A stretch of 64,000 nucleotides of DNA from Cocleimonas sp. (GCA_021647365.1 JAKIUW010000010.1:30300-94299); one strand, 5' to 3'. Shown: positions 18,136-31,300, numbered from the stretch's first letter. Notes: generated by a model from the letters alone, not told the origin. A program made the numbers and translations.

Positions 18136-18771
18136 ATGAATGTTCACGCCCAATCTTCTCGTTCCGTTTTAATCCCACTCGTTTTATTCCATCTAATTAT
18201 CATTGCCCTCAGTAATTATTTGGTGCAAATTCCTGTGACCATTTTTGGCTTTCAAACTACATGGGGAGCATTTACTTTTCCTTTGATATTTTTAGCGACA
18301 GATCTCACCGTAAGAGTTTATGGCGCAGTACAGGCAAGGCGTATTATTTTTACCGTGATGTTACCCGCGCTGGTGATCTCTTACGTACTATCCGTACTGT
18401 TTTATGAAGCAAGATTCCAAGGCTTCGCACAACTTGCCGAGCTAAACACCTTTGTAGCACGTATCGCCATTGCCAGTTTTATTGCCTATACCATTGGGCA
18501 ATTACTTGATGTAACAATTTTTAATAAGTTGCGTAATACAAAAAACTGGTGGATAGCCCCTGCAAGCTCGTCTGTAATCGGCGGATTAATCGACACGGTA
18601 TTATTCTTCAGTATTGCCTTCTACCAAAGCACAGATGAGTTTATGGCGGCCAACTGGCAAGAAATAGCGACCGTTGACTATGTTTTCAAACTTATTATTA
18701 GTGTTGCTTTGTTTGTGCCTGCTTACGGTCTATTGATGAATCGTTTCGCAAAGAAAATAAACCACATATAA
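18136..18771 (+). CDS. yhhQ: Queuosine precursor transporter YhhQ
   Basis: 211 residues from the ATG at 18136; the in-frame TTG at 18097 lies inside the riboswitch and is rejected. Six predicted membrane segments of the YhhQ/DUF165 (ECF-like vitamin uptake) family: ALSNYLVQIPV, FPLIFLATDLTVRVYGAVQARR and a GLIDTVLFFSIAFY motif. Imports preQ0/preQ1 for queuosine tRNA modification at the inner membrane. A preQ1-type riboswitch overlaps its ribosome site. Confidence 0.93.
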   Translation: MNVHAQSSRSVLIPLVLFHLIIIALSNYLVQIPVTIFGFQTTWGAFTFPLIFLATDLTVRVYGAVQARRIIFTVMLPALVISYVLSVLFYEARFQGFAQLAELNTFVARIAIASFIAYTIGQLLDVTIFNKLRNTKNWWIAPASSSVIGGLIDTVLFFSIAFYQSTDEFMAANWQEIATVDYVFKLIISVALFVPAYGLLMNRFAKKINHI

Positions 18772-18788
18772 TAAATAATGTTTGAGTT

Positions 18789-18857
18789 CACACCCCCCCT
18801 AGTTTTACATGATGCTTATAACCACCATGTACAACAACTAGGGGAGTGTGCTTTTTT
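18789..18857. repeat. CACACCCCCC-type inverted pair with longer centre (copy 6)
   Basis: Left half CACACCCCCCCTAGTTTTACAT and a degenerate right half (CATGTACAACAACTAGGGGAG then TGTGCTTTTTT) separated by about 15 bp, between the convergent yhhQ and sdaA genes. The stem and following T run could act as a terminator for yhhQ. Confidence 0.8.
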
Positions 18858-18865
18858 ATTCCCAG

Positions 18866-20287
18866 CTAACACTCAACAATATTAACAGGCACATCAATCA
18901 CATGTAGCGCCAGCCCACCACGCGCTGTTTCTTTATATTTTGAACGCATATCTTTACCTGTTTCGCGCATGGTATGGATGACTTTATCCAGCGAAACATA
19001 ATGCGAACCATCACCGCGCAACGCCATGCGCGATGCGTTAATTGCTTTAACCGCGCCCATTGCATTACGTTCAATACAGGGGATTTGAACCAAGCCACCA
19101 ATCGGATCACAGGTTAATCCTAGATTGTGTTCGATACCAATCTCGGCGGCATTTTCAACTTGCTCGGGTGTGCCGCCTAAAACCTCAGTTAAGCCTGCCG
19201 CTGCCATTGCGCAGGCAGAACCCACCTCACCTTGACAGCCCACTTCTGCACCAGAGATCGATGCATTTTCTTTGATAATCATGCCAATGGCAGCGGCTGT
19301 TAGTAAAAACCTAACGATACCGGCATCTCCACCTTTATCTGCCAACTCATAAGCATTACAAAAATTTTTATAATAAAGCATCACTGCGGGGATGATGCCT
19401 GCCGCGCCGTTGGTGGGCGCTGTCACTACCCTGCCCCCCGCTGCATTTTCCTCATTAATCGCCAACGCGTACAAATTCACCCAATCCATACTTCCTTGAT
19501 TAAATAGCTCATGTGTCGTCTCATCTTTAAGTGATTGACATAGGTCTGCTGCGCGACGTTTAACCTTCAAGCCACCGGGGAGGATGCCACTATTTATACA
19601 ACCCTGCTCTACACACTGTTGCATTTCATTCCAAATTTTCAATAAACCCGAAATAATCTCATCATACGAGCGCCATGTTTCCTCATTTTTCATCATAATC
19701 TGGCTAATTGACAAGCCCTCTGCTTTACATAACGCCAATAATGCATCTGCTGTAGTGAAGGTGTATGGCAGCTTATTTTCATCAGGTTTGATAAAGCCCT
19801 CTTCCCAACTTGGGCAGTTTTCATCCACTACAAAACCACCACCTACAGAATAGTAAATATTTTTTTGTAAGGACTTCCCCATTTCATCAAACGCTGTTAT
19901 TTGTAACCCATTGGCATGGAGCGGCAAGCTCTCTTTGCGATGGAAGATCAAGTCAGTCTCTTTATCAAATTTTATCGAATGAAGTGCGTTTAATAAAATT
20001 ATTTTTGATTCACCAATCGTAGCGATGACCTCATCAATACTTGCAACATCCACCGCCTCAGGAGTTTCCCCCATCAAGCCCAGCAACACCGCCTTATCAC
20101 TACCATGGCCTTTTCCTGTCGCACCGAGCGAACCATAGAGTGCCACCTCAATACGCACCACAGAATCTAATAAGTTTTGCTCGACCAAAGCCAATACAAA
20201 CTTACATGCCGCAACCATAGGCCCAACCGTGTGAGAACTGGAAGGCCCAATACCAATTTTAAAAAGATCAAATACACTTATCGTCAT
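18866..20287 (-). CDS. sdaA: L-serine dehydratase (single-chain, iron-sulfur)
   Basis: 473 residues from the ATG at 20287, giving the standard N terminus MTISVFDLFKIGIGPSSSHTVGPM. An upstream extension to 20323 would include a CACACCCCCC repeat and is rejected. Deaminates L-serine to pyruvate and ammonia using a [4Fe-4S] cluster. Cluster cysteines sit in GCQGEVGSACAMAAAGL and GLTCDPIGGLVQIPCIERNA. The beta domain (about 1-160) and alpha domain (about 190-460) are both present. It stands alone on the minus strand, convergent with yhhQ. Confidence 0.95.
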   Translation of the reverse strand: MTISVFDLFKIGIGPSSSHTVGPMVAACKFVLALVEQNLLDSVVRIEVALYGSLGATGKGHGSDKAVLLGLMGETPEAVDVASIDEVIATIGESKIILLNALHSIKFDKETDLIFHRKESLPLHANGLQITAFDEMGKSLQKNIYYSVGGGFVVDENCPSWEEGFIKPDENKLPYTFTTADALLALCKAEGLSISQIMMKNEETWRSYDEIISGLLKIWNEMQQCVEQGCINSGILPGGLKVKRRAADLCQSLKDETTHELFNQGSMDWVNLYALAINEENAAGGRVVTAPTNGAAGIIPAVMLYYKNFCNAYELADKGGDAGIVRFLLTAAAIGMIIKENASISGAEVGCQGEVGSACAMAAAGLTEVLGGTPEQVENAAEIGIEHNLGLTCDPIGGLVQIPCIERNAMGAVKAINASRMALRGDGSHYVSLDKVIHTMRETGKDMRSKYKETARGGLALHVIDVPVNIVEC

Positions 20288-20313
20288 AAGCCAAGCATAG
20301 ATCATTATCTGTA

Positions 20314-20340
20314 GAAAGCACATCCCCCTACTTTTAGTGA
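20314..20340 (-). repeat. CACACCCCCC-type half repeat (copy 7, degenerate)
   Basis: GAAAGCACATCCCCCTAC followed by TTTTAGTGA, directly upstream of sdaA and in its sense. Two bases differ from the common form. Confidence 0.7.
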
Positions 20341-20430
20341 ACTTAGCACTTGTTATTTAAACGGATAATTCAGCCAACGGAGTGAAACAATAGCAAACTG
20401 TTATAAGATGTATTACAAACTCCAGACACA

Positions 20431-20457
20431 ACAAAGCCTGCAAAAAGCAGGCTTTGT
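20431..20457. terminator. Hairpin, probable terminator downstream of the caspase-like gene
   Basis: ACAAAGCCTGC - AAAAA - GCAGGCTTTGT: 11-bp perfect stem. It sits 100 bp beyond the stop of the minus-strand caspase-like gene. The T-rich tail is short on both strands, so strength is uncertain. Confidence 0.6.
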
Positions 20458-20556
20458 TTAAGACTAATGGTGCTTAGGGCCAAAATCACATCGAAGAATT
20501 ATAAATATAAAGAATGCTCAGAAAAATAGGTAGCCACACAATCTAATTTGCAGACT

Positions 20557-22317
20557 CTAATTAACATTCAAACTAAAGTCAGGAATTTTTCTATCTATAT
20601 AAACAATATCAATAAAAGAACCGTAATTTGGTAATGCTTGATGCTTTAAACGCTGTTGCTTAGCTGTTAAACCATAAAGAAAGAACCCTGGAACATCCTT
20701 TTCTTTTCTAGCTTTTGCCTCAGACTTCATTCTTTTTAGGGCATGTAAAAAAGACACTGCAAACTCAGAATTGATTGAACGCCCATTTGCAGTATCGGCA
20801 ACTGGGGCAACCCCCCCAGAAGTCAAAGTTGTTCTAGCCTCTTGTTGGTGATTAAATTTCAGGCTACTCGCATTATCAAAATAATGTTTCACAAATGATC
20901 CAGAAAAACAGCTATCAGCAACAATGAGCGCACCTCCCTTTGTAAATTCTGATAAACGTTTCCTTAATTCATTATTTGATAGCCAAGTTTTAGGACGCAT
21001 AGGCTCAGCAGCCGTATCCCTAAAGGACCAGTATCCCTCTTTTGTCTTTGGAGATAAAACGCCATGACCAGAATAATAAACAATTAACTGATCCCCTGCC
21101 TTGAATTTATCTCTTATTTTATCAACTGTATCAATAAACCTAGATTTATTTGGATTGAATAAGGTGAAAATGTTTTGCTTTTTAACCCCTATTGACCCCA
21201 ATGCTTGTGATATTTTCTTAACGTCGGGTACTGGGCTAAATAAGCTTGAAAGACTCTTGTCTTGATAACTCCCTACAGCAGCTAATAATGCATAAGTTGT
21301 ACCACGACCTGATGGTGACCTTAGCACTATCGGTTTAGTTTGTGGGCGAACACCCTTTCTAGCAACCTTAACATCTCGCCCAAAAACCTTTGCTGTCGTA
21401 TTTTTTGCTCTATCAGCAAAAAGCATATTCAAGACACCAGATCGCCCACCCTGCACACTAACATCAAGAGTGAATACTCCATCTTTGGTTATATTTTCTT
21501 TAAGTTGCTGCTCTGAAAGACGAATACCATTTAACTTAATAAAACCTACACCTGTTTTATCTATGATTCTTCCTTTTAATATAAAGCGGTTAGTCGATGG
21601 TATATGTTCTGCGTAGGTAAAATTCACTACAGGCCCTTTCTGATCTGTATTTAGATAAAACTTGTCTAACTGCTCGGCTAAAGCAGAAACAGCAAACTCT
21701 TTTGCATGGCGTCCTTTATCAAATACAAATGACCTCGCTAATTTATAATTAGATTCTACAAAATCTTTTACTGAAGAAATTTCCTTTGTGGGTTTACAAA
21801 AAACACCTTCTGCACTTTCTGCTATATTCGCCTTACTCCCTATAACTTTTGCTTTATAGAATAAAAAACATGTTTTATTAGTACCCTTTGTAATAGCAGA
21901 AGAAAGCATGACAGTACCACCACTGAGAGCATCACTGTATTCTTCATGACTTATTTTTGTAAATGGCTTCAGCTTTAGTGGTTTTATTTCTGGGTGATCT
22001 AAGTACCTTAAAACCTTGTTCTTTCTAAGTTTCTTATTACTTATACCAGGTATGGATTTTAAGTTTTTATCATGCCTAAACAGTAAAGTTCCATGGTCAA
22101 ACACTAATACTTCAGCAAAAGTATTAGGATCATCTAAAAACTTGAGACCTTTACGCAGTCGAACTTTCCCCTCAATGCCATGCGCACTAACATTTGCTTC
22201 ATCTCGTGAAATATTCTGCCAGCTTCCCAATGAAAGTGCATTATCGTCCGCATACGCTGAGGAAGCTATTAGCAACACTAAAAACATTAGTGCTTTTATT
22301 TTCTTTTGAACTCTCAT
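20557..22317 (-). CDS. Secreted caspase-like (peptidase C14) protein, partner of the TPS locus
   Basis: 586 residues from the ATG at 22317 (AAGGGA ribosome site); a longer TTG start is less likely. Signal peptide MRVQKKIKALMFLVLLIASSAYA. Residues about 25-190 are an unassigned region with Cys residues. An Ig/cadherin-like bacterial domain lies at about 225-310 (PSTNRFILKGRIIDKTGVGFI, then DRAKNTT). A caspase p20 domain starts near residue 345 (YALLAAVGSYQD). The catalytic dyad is visible: His418 in YYSGHG and Cys470 in ADSCFSGS. It begins 27 bp after the giant tpsA stop, so it is co-transcribed with it and probably exported to the periplasm. Bacterial metacaspase-like enzymes cleave after basic residues; the target here is unknown, though TpsA, TpsB or the lipoproteins are obvious candidates. 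Confidence 0.85.
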   Translation of the reverse strand: MRVQKKIKALMFLVLLIASSAYADDNALSLGSWQNISRDEANVSAHGIEGKVRLRKGLKFLDDPNTFAEVLVFDHGTLLFRHDKNLKSIPGISNKKLRKNKVLRYLDHPEIKPLKLKPFTKISHEEYSDALSGGTVMLSSAITKGTNKTCFLFYKAKVIGSKANIAESAEGVFCKPTKEISSVKDFVESNYKLARSFVFDKGRHAKEFAVSALAEQLDKFYLNTDQKGPVVNFTYAEHIPSTNRFILKGRIIDKTGVGFIKLNGIRLSEQQLKENITKDGVFTLDVSVQGGRSGVLNMLFADRAKNTTAKVFGRDVKVARKGVRPQTKPIVLRSPSGRGTTYALLAAVGSYQDKSLSSLFSPVPDVKKISQALGSIGVKKQNIFTLFNPNKSRFIDTVDKIRDKFKAGDQLIVYYSGHGVLSPKTKEGYWSFRDTAAEPMRPKTWLSNNELRKRLSEFTKGGALIVADSCFSGSFVKHYFDNASSLKFNHQQEARTTLTSGGVAPVADTANGRSINSEFAVSFLHALKRMKSEAKARKEKDVPGFFLYGLTAKQQRLKHQALPNYGSFIDIVYIDRKIPDFSLNVN

Positions 22318-22344
22318 TACATATCCCTTAAAAAACAACTATAT

Positions 22345-25300
22345 CTAAGACTCGTTAACTGCCTTTTCTGTCTTTGCTTGAATGTCATCACTTTTCTTTT
22401 CACATTTGTCGTCTTTAACTTTAGTATCAATATCTGCTTTTACACCAAGCAAAGACCAACCTCGTGCTTCAACGATCTCTTTAGAGCGACTTATCTTGTC
22501 ACCACATTTTTCAGGTTCTGCACCTTTCGAATCAGAAATTTTTGCATCAGATGCCGTCATATCCTCATCAAGCTTACCTTTAGATAAACCAGCTGAGAAT
22601 AGCTTATCATTTAAAACTGTCTTTAAAGGAGCAACACCCCTGATAATTATACGTACTAAATCTGGACTAAAGCCTAAAGTAGCAAGTTCTCCATTAAAAT
22701 AAAACTCACCAAACTTATACTCAGGTATAAAGCGTATGGAATCTGCCATCTCTTGATCATTAGCACCAACAGCGAGGGCTGTTCCTAATACACCTGTTAG
22801 ATTTCCTCCTGAGCCAGCTAGATTGAGATCACCCGCAGTAACAGCCCCATTTATTTCCCCTCCAGTCTCAGTGTCTTTAGCAGCATTTAAATTCAATGTG
22901 ACTGAGAGACCAGCATCGATTGAATCAAATTCAATATCTCCACCATTTGAAGCTATTGTGAATATATCTTCTGATGGAGCACCATCTTCAATCTTAACCG
23001 GTCCATTGAATGTTATCGCTCCATCCGTGGAAATATCTCCATTAAGTTTTATTTTAACAGCAGCAACTGATAATATCCCGCTACCATTTATCTCTTGTAG
23101 AGTAACGCCTCCTTCAACAGAGTTCAGTGTTATAGCAGCACCCATTAAATCACGATGAATAATAATATCTTTTTTAGCAGTTATCTTGCCATCTAAATCA
23201 AACGATTTAATATCACCTGCTTTAGCAATTGTTACAGCTCCATTATCCGCCTTAATATTACCTTTAACTGTTATTAACTCATTTGTATTCGCTAGTATTT
23301 CTACATCACCATCAGTACTTTCAATATTACCCGTAATCGTAGTGGATCCTGATTTTGAGTTAATCGAAACCTTATTCTTAGCTTGAAGCTTAGATGGGTT
23401 ATCTTTATCGTCAGATAGGAAATTATTACCAGCACTTATCGTTAAGGTATCTGTTTTAGCATTTAAACTGTCAGTAGTTATATTCTGCTTGGCTTCAAGA
23501 GTAATCTCACCTCCGTTCACTTCACCAATAATTTTGATGTTATTACCAGCGTCTAGTGTGACATCGTCACTTGCTGTTAACTTACTCGTAGTAATATCAT
23601 TTTTAGCATTAAGTGAAATCTTGTTCCCTCTTACTTCCCCATTAGTATTAATATCATGACCAGCGTCTAGCGAAACATCACCACTCGCTGTTAACTTACC
23701 CGTAGTAATATCTTCTTTAGCTTCAATTATCAGTTTTTTTGCAACTACTTCATTCAATATAATACTGTTTTTGCTACTCTTTAGTGTTGTATCTGCACCA
23801 AGCTCAACTTTGTCGTTAAAAACTTGTGCTTCTGTCGTTGTAACACTTCCACCGTTAATCACGGTCTTACCCGCTTCATTCGTGACTAAACTACCAATAT
23901 TTACAGCTTTATTGAATGTTGTAGTTTTATCCGCATTAACTCTTAAACTTTTATCTCCCGTTAGAGCCCCATTAAAACTCACATTCCCTTTAGTGGTAAC
24001 ATCAAGAGCCCCATCAAGAGTTGCATCACTCTTAATGGTAATATCACCTTCATCACTTTTTATGTTTCCTCCCCCTAAATTAAGAGAGCCTCCTTGAAGT
24101 TCAATCTTTCCACTACCATTGGCTGTTAGTGATTTATTAATATCTAGTTTATTACTCGCTAGAAGCTCTATGCTTCCGTTACCTGTAGTATTTATTTCAC
24201 CATCTATAACTACATCCTTTGCACTAATTTTTGTATCACCTTCATCACTTGTTATGTTTCCTCCCCCTAAATTAAGAGAGTCTCCTTGAAGGTCAATCTT
24301 TCCACTACCATCTGCAGTCAGTGATTTATTAATATCTAGTTTATTACTCGCTAAAAGCTCTATGCTTCCGTTACCTGTAGTATTTATTTCACCATCTACA
24401 ACTACATCCTTTGCACTAACTTTTGTATCACCAACATTGCTCGCACTTCCTTTTACAAAAGCACTTCCTTTCTTAGCAATAATTTCTAGTGCATGCGTCA
24501 ATCCATCAATCGTATTAGCTAACGTAATATCACTTTCTTTACTCTTTAAAGTAGTGTCAGCACCTAATTCAACCTTATCATTGTAGGTCTGCTCACCTTT
24601 AGTTGTAATACTTCCACCATTGATTTTTGTAGTGCCCTTTGCGTTGGTGGCTAGACTACCTATATTTACAGCACCTTCAAAGCTAGTCGTTTTATCTGCA
24701 TTTACTGTTAAACGATTATTTCCATCTAATTTTCCATCAAACTTGGCATTTCCAGTGGTTGTAACAGTAATATCTTGCTTAAGAGTTGTATCACCCTTGA
24801 GAGTAACATCACCCCCTTTTGTTATTTCTAAGTCACCACCCAGAGTTATATCTTGAGAATTTATATTTATTTGCTCTGTTTTAACTGTTTTTAGCTGAGT
24901 TAAACCTGTACCTAGCTGCTGTACTAGACTCTTTGCCTCAATACGATCTCTTGCTGTAACATTTTTCGCACTGGCAATCTTAATATCATTCAGGGCTGTA
25001 AAACTACCCACTGACTTAACAAACTCTATATCACCAGTACCTGCGGTTAATGATAGGTTTTGCTTTCCATCCAGTGTGTCTTTGAAACGTATATCTCCAG
25101 CACCAGTACCTGTATCAATAGCAACCTTATCCGTTAGGGTTGTGCCACTATGAATCGTGATTGCATCATTCGATGTTTTGATGTCACCACCTGTATTTAA
25201 TACTCCTACTGTGTCTTTATTGCCAATAGTAACGGCGCCATCGGCTGTAATATCAGCATCTGATGCCAATGTTATTGTAGTTGCATCTAAACTTACTGTA

Positions 25301-28300
25301 CCACCTGCTGTGGTCTCGATGGCCTTCTCTAGCTTAATCTCTTGTGTTGTTAGGTCTAGCGCTCCTGCTGTTTCTACCGTTCCTTTAAGGTTTGTTAAAC
25401 CTGTTCCTGCAAGTTGAGTCAGACTACTAGCCTTGATGCTTTGAACTGCCGTTACATCTTTTGCGCTAACTATTTTAAGGTTATTAAGGGCAGCTAAACT
25501 ACCTACCGACTTAACAAAATCTATATTTCCTGTTCCTGCACTTAGAGTAAGGTCTTGTGCTCCATCGACTGTGCCTTTAAAGCTTATATCTCCCACACCT
25601 AAACCTGTCTTAATCACAACAGTATTCGTTAATGTGACGTCACTATCAATAAAGACTTCCTTTTCATCTGTCGTTATATTTCCACCTATTTTAAGAGTGT
25701 CACTATTAATAACTAGTACACCTAGCGCGGTATTGCCACCAACAGATTCAAGAAAATCTATATTTCCTTTTTTAGCATCAAGCGTTAAATCTTGTGTCCC
25801 ATCAACAGTATTTTTGAAAGTGATGTTTCCACCCGAACTCGTTAGTGTTGTAGCATTATTCAACACAACCGTACCATCGTATATTTGGTCTCCAGTACTA
25901 CTGTTATCTTGACCAGCGACAATTGAGCTATTGGTAGTTTTAACAGTATTAACAGTACCACCATTTATCTCTGTTGAACCAGTAGTAGTAAAACTACCTA
26001 AGGCGACTTCTTCCCCTATAGCTCCTTTAAGGACGATATTATCACCTGCCTTCACAGATAAGTTATGATTTCTATCAGTTAGCAATTCTCCCAAAGAATT
26101 TTGAACCCCAGAAGTAAAACTACCTCCTACCTCTGCATTTTCAATAACTCCAGCCTTTATATCACCAAAGACAACTCCACCAGCAGAATCTATTTTCACA
26201 CCATCAAGAACAAGTATTTCATTTGCATCGAAAAGAATATTTCCAGATGATGTGACAATTGATATATCTTTATCCTTATTATCATCTTCAACGTATGTTT
26301 CACCATCATCATTTAAGAAGAAACCTTCCTCGTTATGATTATCCCCCAATGACAATATATCCGTTGTAAAAGTAATACCATTGGATGAACTAATTTCGAC
26401 ATCATCAGCGATAGTAATTGATTTACTAAACTCAAAATCAGCTGTACCACTCTGGTCTTTTGTTATGTAGAGGTGCACCCCTTTGTAGGTAACGCCATCA
26501 ATTGTTTCATTGTTATTTGTATTATTTGTATCATTATCAAGTTGATTTGTTATTAAATCTGTATCAGTTAAATCCGAATTATCTCCTAAACCTAAAATAA
26601 GTTTCTCTTTTTCAGCATTGTTCCTATTACCAAAAATTCTGAGAGGGTTTGTAGTAGAACCAAAATATATTTTCCCTTCTAAAGTAGAAAGAGTTGTTTT
26701 TAACTCTGCTTCAGTAGTAGCAGTATCGCTACCAATAATTACTTTATCGTTATAAATTTGATTTAACTTTGTCGTGACACTACCACCTTTTATTAAAGTA
26801 GCACCGTATTTATCTGTTGTAATACTTGTTAATGCAGTACCAGCACCAACAACTTTATTGAAGATTGTATTTCCTTTGTTGTTTACAGTTAAGTCACTCG
26901 CTCCATCTAGTACATCATTAAAAACAATATTTTCAGTAGCACTAGAACTTGCCAGAGTAATACTTGCAGCTTTTAGAACAACTTTATTATCGTAAGTCTG
27001 GCTACCTGTTGTTGTAATGCCTGCACCAATCTCTGTACTCGCAACATCACTGCCACTTATCATTAAATCTTTTACGCCATTAATAACACCCTGAAGCTTT
27101 GTAATTGCGGAGTCTGTTATTGTTAGATCATTTCCTCCCCCTGCAACTTCTTTTAACTCAATGCCTTTACCAGCCAAAGACACGGATGAGCCAAGAGTAG
27201 ATTTACCATCAATAATGAGTGCACCTTCATCACTATCTATATTACCTTTAAGTGTGATTGCATTTGACTTTAGATTGATACTACCAGCGCCTGTTGCATC
27301 TATCTTTTTAGTTGCGGCCAGTGTGACGACTAAACCTGCTGTTCCCTCAACCTTTCCACCTGCTGTCACATCGCCATTTATCGCTAGCGCACCGCTTGTG
27401 CCTGCTATCAGGGTAACGTCTTTTTTCGCATTAAGTGCTCCCTTTGTAGTGACATCTTTGTTTGCCGTAACAACGATATTGCTACCTGCATCTGTTGTAG
27501 TTGCACTGCCAAGTGTGACACTACCATCTGCATCCGTCGTTGCTGTCGCTGTTATGCCTGTGCCGGCTTTAAGGGTACTACCAGTGATGTCTATGTTCTT
27601 TTCTGCACTTAGTGTGAGTGCTGTTTTAGCGTCTAAGGTCTTTCCAGAACCTCCCTCTATATCCGTCTTTGAGGTGATTTTAATACCACCCACCGTACTC
27701 TTTAAATCTCCACCAAGGGTTACTTCTCCCACGGTTGATTTTAGCTCGATTCCTGCTGCACTATCTGATTCGATAATCCCTGAACTAACGCTACTTCCCG
27801 TTAGCGTAACATCCCCTGTTGCATCTATCTTTTTAGCTGCTACCTGTGTTACCGCTAAACCTGCTGTTCCCTCAACCTTTCCACCTGCTGTCACATCGCC
27901 ATTTATCGCTAGCGCACCGCCAGCTCCTGCTGTCAGGGTGACGTCTTTTTTCGCATTAAGTGCTCCCTTTGTAGTGACATCTTTGTTTGCCGTAACAACG
28001 ATATTGCTACCTGCACCTGTGGTAGTTGCACTGCCAAGTGTGACACTACCATCTGCATCCGTCGTTGCTGTCGCTGTTATGCCTGTCTTCGCTATAAGAT
28101 CATTGCCTGCGCCTAAAACAATATCCGTGCCTGCATCTAACTCAATAAGTTTCTCTGAAGTAACAGTCTTATTAGCACCACCCTCTATACTCGTTTTTGA
28201 TTTAACAATAATACTGCCGCCAGAGTTAGTACTAGTTTCAAGATTTCCGCCCAGCACTATCTTACCTACAGAGGTATCCAATCTAATACCCGCCGCACCT

Positions 28301-31300
28301 GATGCCTTTATATTCCCCGCTACGATATTCTTACTATCAAATGTAACTTTCCCACCTGCTACTATATTCCCCAAAGTGTGATCAATCTTCTCGTCTGCAT
28401 CTACATCTATATGAGTTCCCGCTGATAAATCTCCAGCAATATTCGCATTAATCCCTGCATCAAGTTTAATGGATTTTTCAGATCCCAAACTACCAGTAGA
28501 TATAATACTTATGTTTTTATCAGATATAAGTATTACATCTGCTGCACCATTCGAAGACACTACAGCCCCTGCAACTTTTACATCTCCGCCATCTGCCTTC
28601 AGGTTAACACCCGCAGCACCTCCAGCTTCAATAGCTTTAACGGCAATACTCCTACCATCAACATCTACCTTGCCTGTCGCTGTCCAAGCGTCTGCTGCAT
28701 CCACACTATTTGTATTGCTGTCAGGGTTTTGACCAACAAGAATATCTACACCTTTAATTGTGCCATCTAAATCTAACGTTTTACCTACGCCACCATCAAT
28801 AATGACATTGCCCTTTGAATCTAATGCATCGACTACCGTTACATCACCTATTGCCGTAACATCTATATTGCCACTCGTGGTGGTACTTGCTTTGCCTATG
28901 ACAATATCAACTGCATCGGCTGTAATGCCTGTTTTGGCTATGAGCTCATGCGTTCCATCTAATTGAATATCTTTGGCTGTTGCATCAAGATCAATCGTTG
29001 CATCTGAGGTGATTTTCTTGTTTGCCCCTCCAGTGATGCTTCCTGTTGTTGAGGTTAGCTTGATACTTCCTGCGCTGCCTACTGTCGTCGTCAAATCACC
29101 ATTTAAGGTAAGGTCGTCTGTCGCATCCGCTCCACTACTCTTTAGGTCTATGCCATCAGCACCTGAAGCTGTAATCTTTGTTACCGTAACTTTCTTTCCA
29201 TCAACGTCGACCTTGCCTATCGCGGTCCAATTGCCTGTGGCATCTACTTTGCTGGCACCACCACCAATGGCTTCTCCAATAAGAATATCTCTGCCTGTTA
29301 TATCCCCATTCAGATCAAGATTATTTCCTAATCCGCCATCAATACTGATATCACCCTTTGTGGTAATAGTAGCGACTTTATCCTGAATAACACTATTATC
29401 AGAAGTTATAGTTAAATCTGCTATATCTGTGATAGTTTTACTTATTGTAAAAGACTGTTTTGTATTAATACTGACATTATGGTTAACATCAGTCGTTAAA
29501 GTACCGTTTCTATTATCCCCTGCCGCATACGGAGCACCCAAACCTGCATTTTCAACCTTTGATTCAAAAGTCACTCCTCCTTGAGAGTCAATAGTAACGC
29601 CATCAAGAATCTTTATAGAATTAGTTGATTTAAAGGTAATTGACTCACCTAAAGTATTAGTTTTTATTGTTATTTTATTATCATCAGCTTTGATACCCGC
29701 TAATTCATTTTTATTATCACCTAACGATAAGACACCATCTTGCGCATTAATAATGATTGATTTTTGGGTTGATGTTATTGCGATATCATCCGCTATTGTG
29801 ACGGATTTTGTTCCTATTAGATCTAGATTTCTATTTGTATCAGACCATGTAATATCATTTTTTACATATAGATGCTCTGTCTCTGTTCCTAAGTCAATTG
29901 TATCTGCATCAATTTTACCCGAAATAGTATTTAATGCGTTTATATCAATATTGCCATCACTTAGGCTTATAGTAAGTTTTTCCTTTGGAATATCTATAAC
30001 ACCATCAGCGCCATCATCCTCACCAAAAATGTCACTCCCGAGAGTTAAGTCACCCACAGTAGTAACAGAAAGTGTTGTATCATTTAATATCGTTACACGA
30101 CTTGCTACAAATCCATCGTTGAAGCTTATTTTACCCGTTTTACTAGATAAAATAGGCCCAGTCCCTTTAAGCACGATACCATTGTGAGTCGCATCGGAAG
30201 CATTAGCATTCTTTGCTACCAAAATAAGATCACCATTAGCATGATAAGTATTACCTGTTAAGACTAAGTCGTCTCCAGCATTTACATTTATTGAGCCAGC
30301 AGAAGTAGTTGTAGCACCAAGAAATACATCATTTACAGCTGTCACTGTAAGGTTTCCTGTAATAGCACTATCACCGATGACGATATCATTAGCATCTGCT
30401 AATTTAATATTATCTCCTGCAATAATATTTACAGTTCCAAAATTATTGGCCACATCATTTAGAGTTATATCATTTGTGCCAGCATCTATTGCGGTAATGC
30501 CTGTGATGGTTTGTTTTCCACTTTGAGTAACTGCCCCACCCACGGCCAATATCAAACTGTCAGCAGTACTCGCACCTAAATCAATTCCATCCGCATCATT
30601 GATAACAACCGCTGCGCCGCTGACCTTAATCGTATCAAATTCATTATTGCTGTCTAGGGTGATGTTTTTCTTTGTCGCGCCATTAACAGCCGTGAAATCA
30701 CCTGCACCTGTGACGATTACACCACTGTCGGTGATCGCGCCTTTGGCGGTGACCGTTAAACTGCTCGCTGTACTTCCGCCTAGATCAATTCCTGCGGCTA
30801 CATCGGCATCATTGATAACAACCGCTGCGCCGCTGACCTTAATCGTATCAAATTCATTATTGCTATCTAGGGTGATGTCTTTCTTTGTCGCGCCATCAGC
30901 AGCCGTGAAATCACCTGCACCTGTGACGATTACACCACTGTCGGTGATCGCGCCTTTGGCGGTGACCGTTAAACTGCTCGCTGTACTCGCGCCTAGATCA
31001 ATTCCTGCGGCTACATCGGCATCATTGATAACAACCGCTGCGCCGCTAACCTTAATCGTATCAAATTCATTATCACTATCTAGGGTGATGTCTTTCTTTA
31101 TCGCGCCATTAACAGCCGTGAAATCACCTGCACCTGTGACGATTACACCACTGTCGGTGATCGCGCCTTTGGCGGTGACCGTTAAACTGCTCGCTGTACT
31201 CGCGCCTATATCAATTCCTGCGACTACATCGGCATCATTGATAACAACCGCTGCGCCGCTGACCTTAATCGTATCAAATTCATTATCACTATCTAGGGTG

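Noticed and set aside
22345..22750. C-terminal end of TpsA considered as a contact-dependent toxin domain
   Set aside because: No VENN-type junction, no recognisable nuclease motif and no small immunity gene follows; the next gene is the caspase-like protease.
27161..28381. Long plus-strand open frame (406 codons) opposite tpsA, and similar ones at 30599-31516 and 32876-33520
   Set aside because: They are antisense shadows of the repetitive tpsA reading frame, with low-complexity Ser/Pro/Val composition and no ribosome sites; tpsA itself matches a known family throughout.
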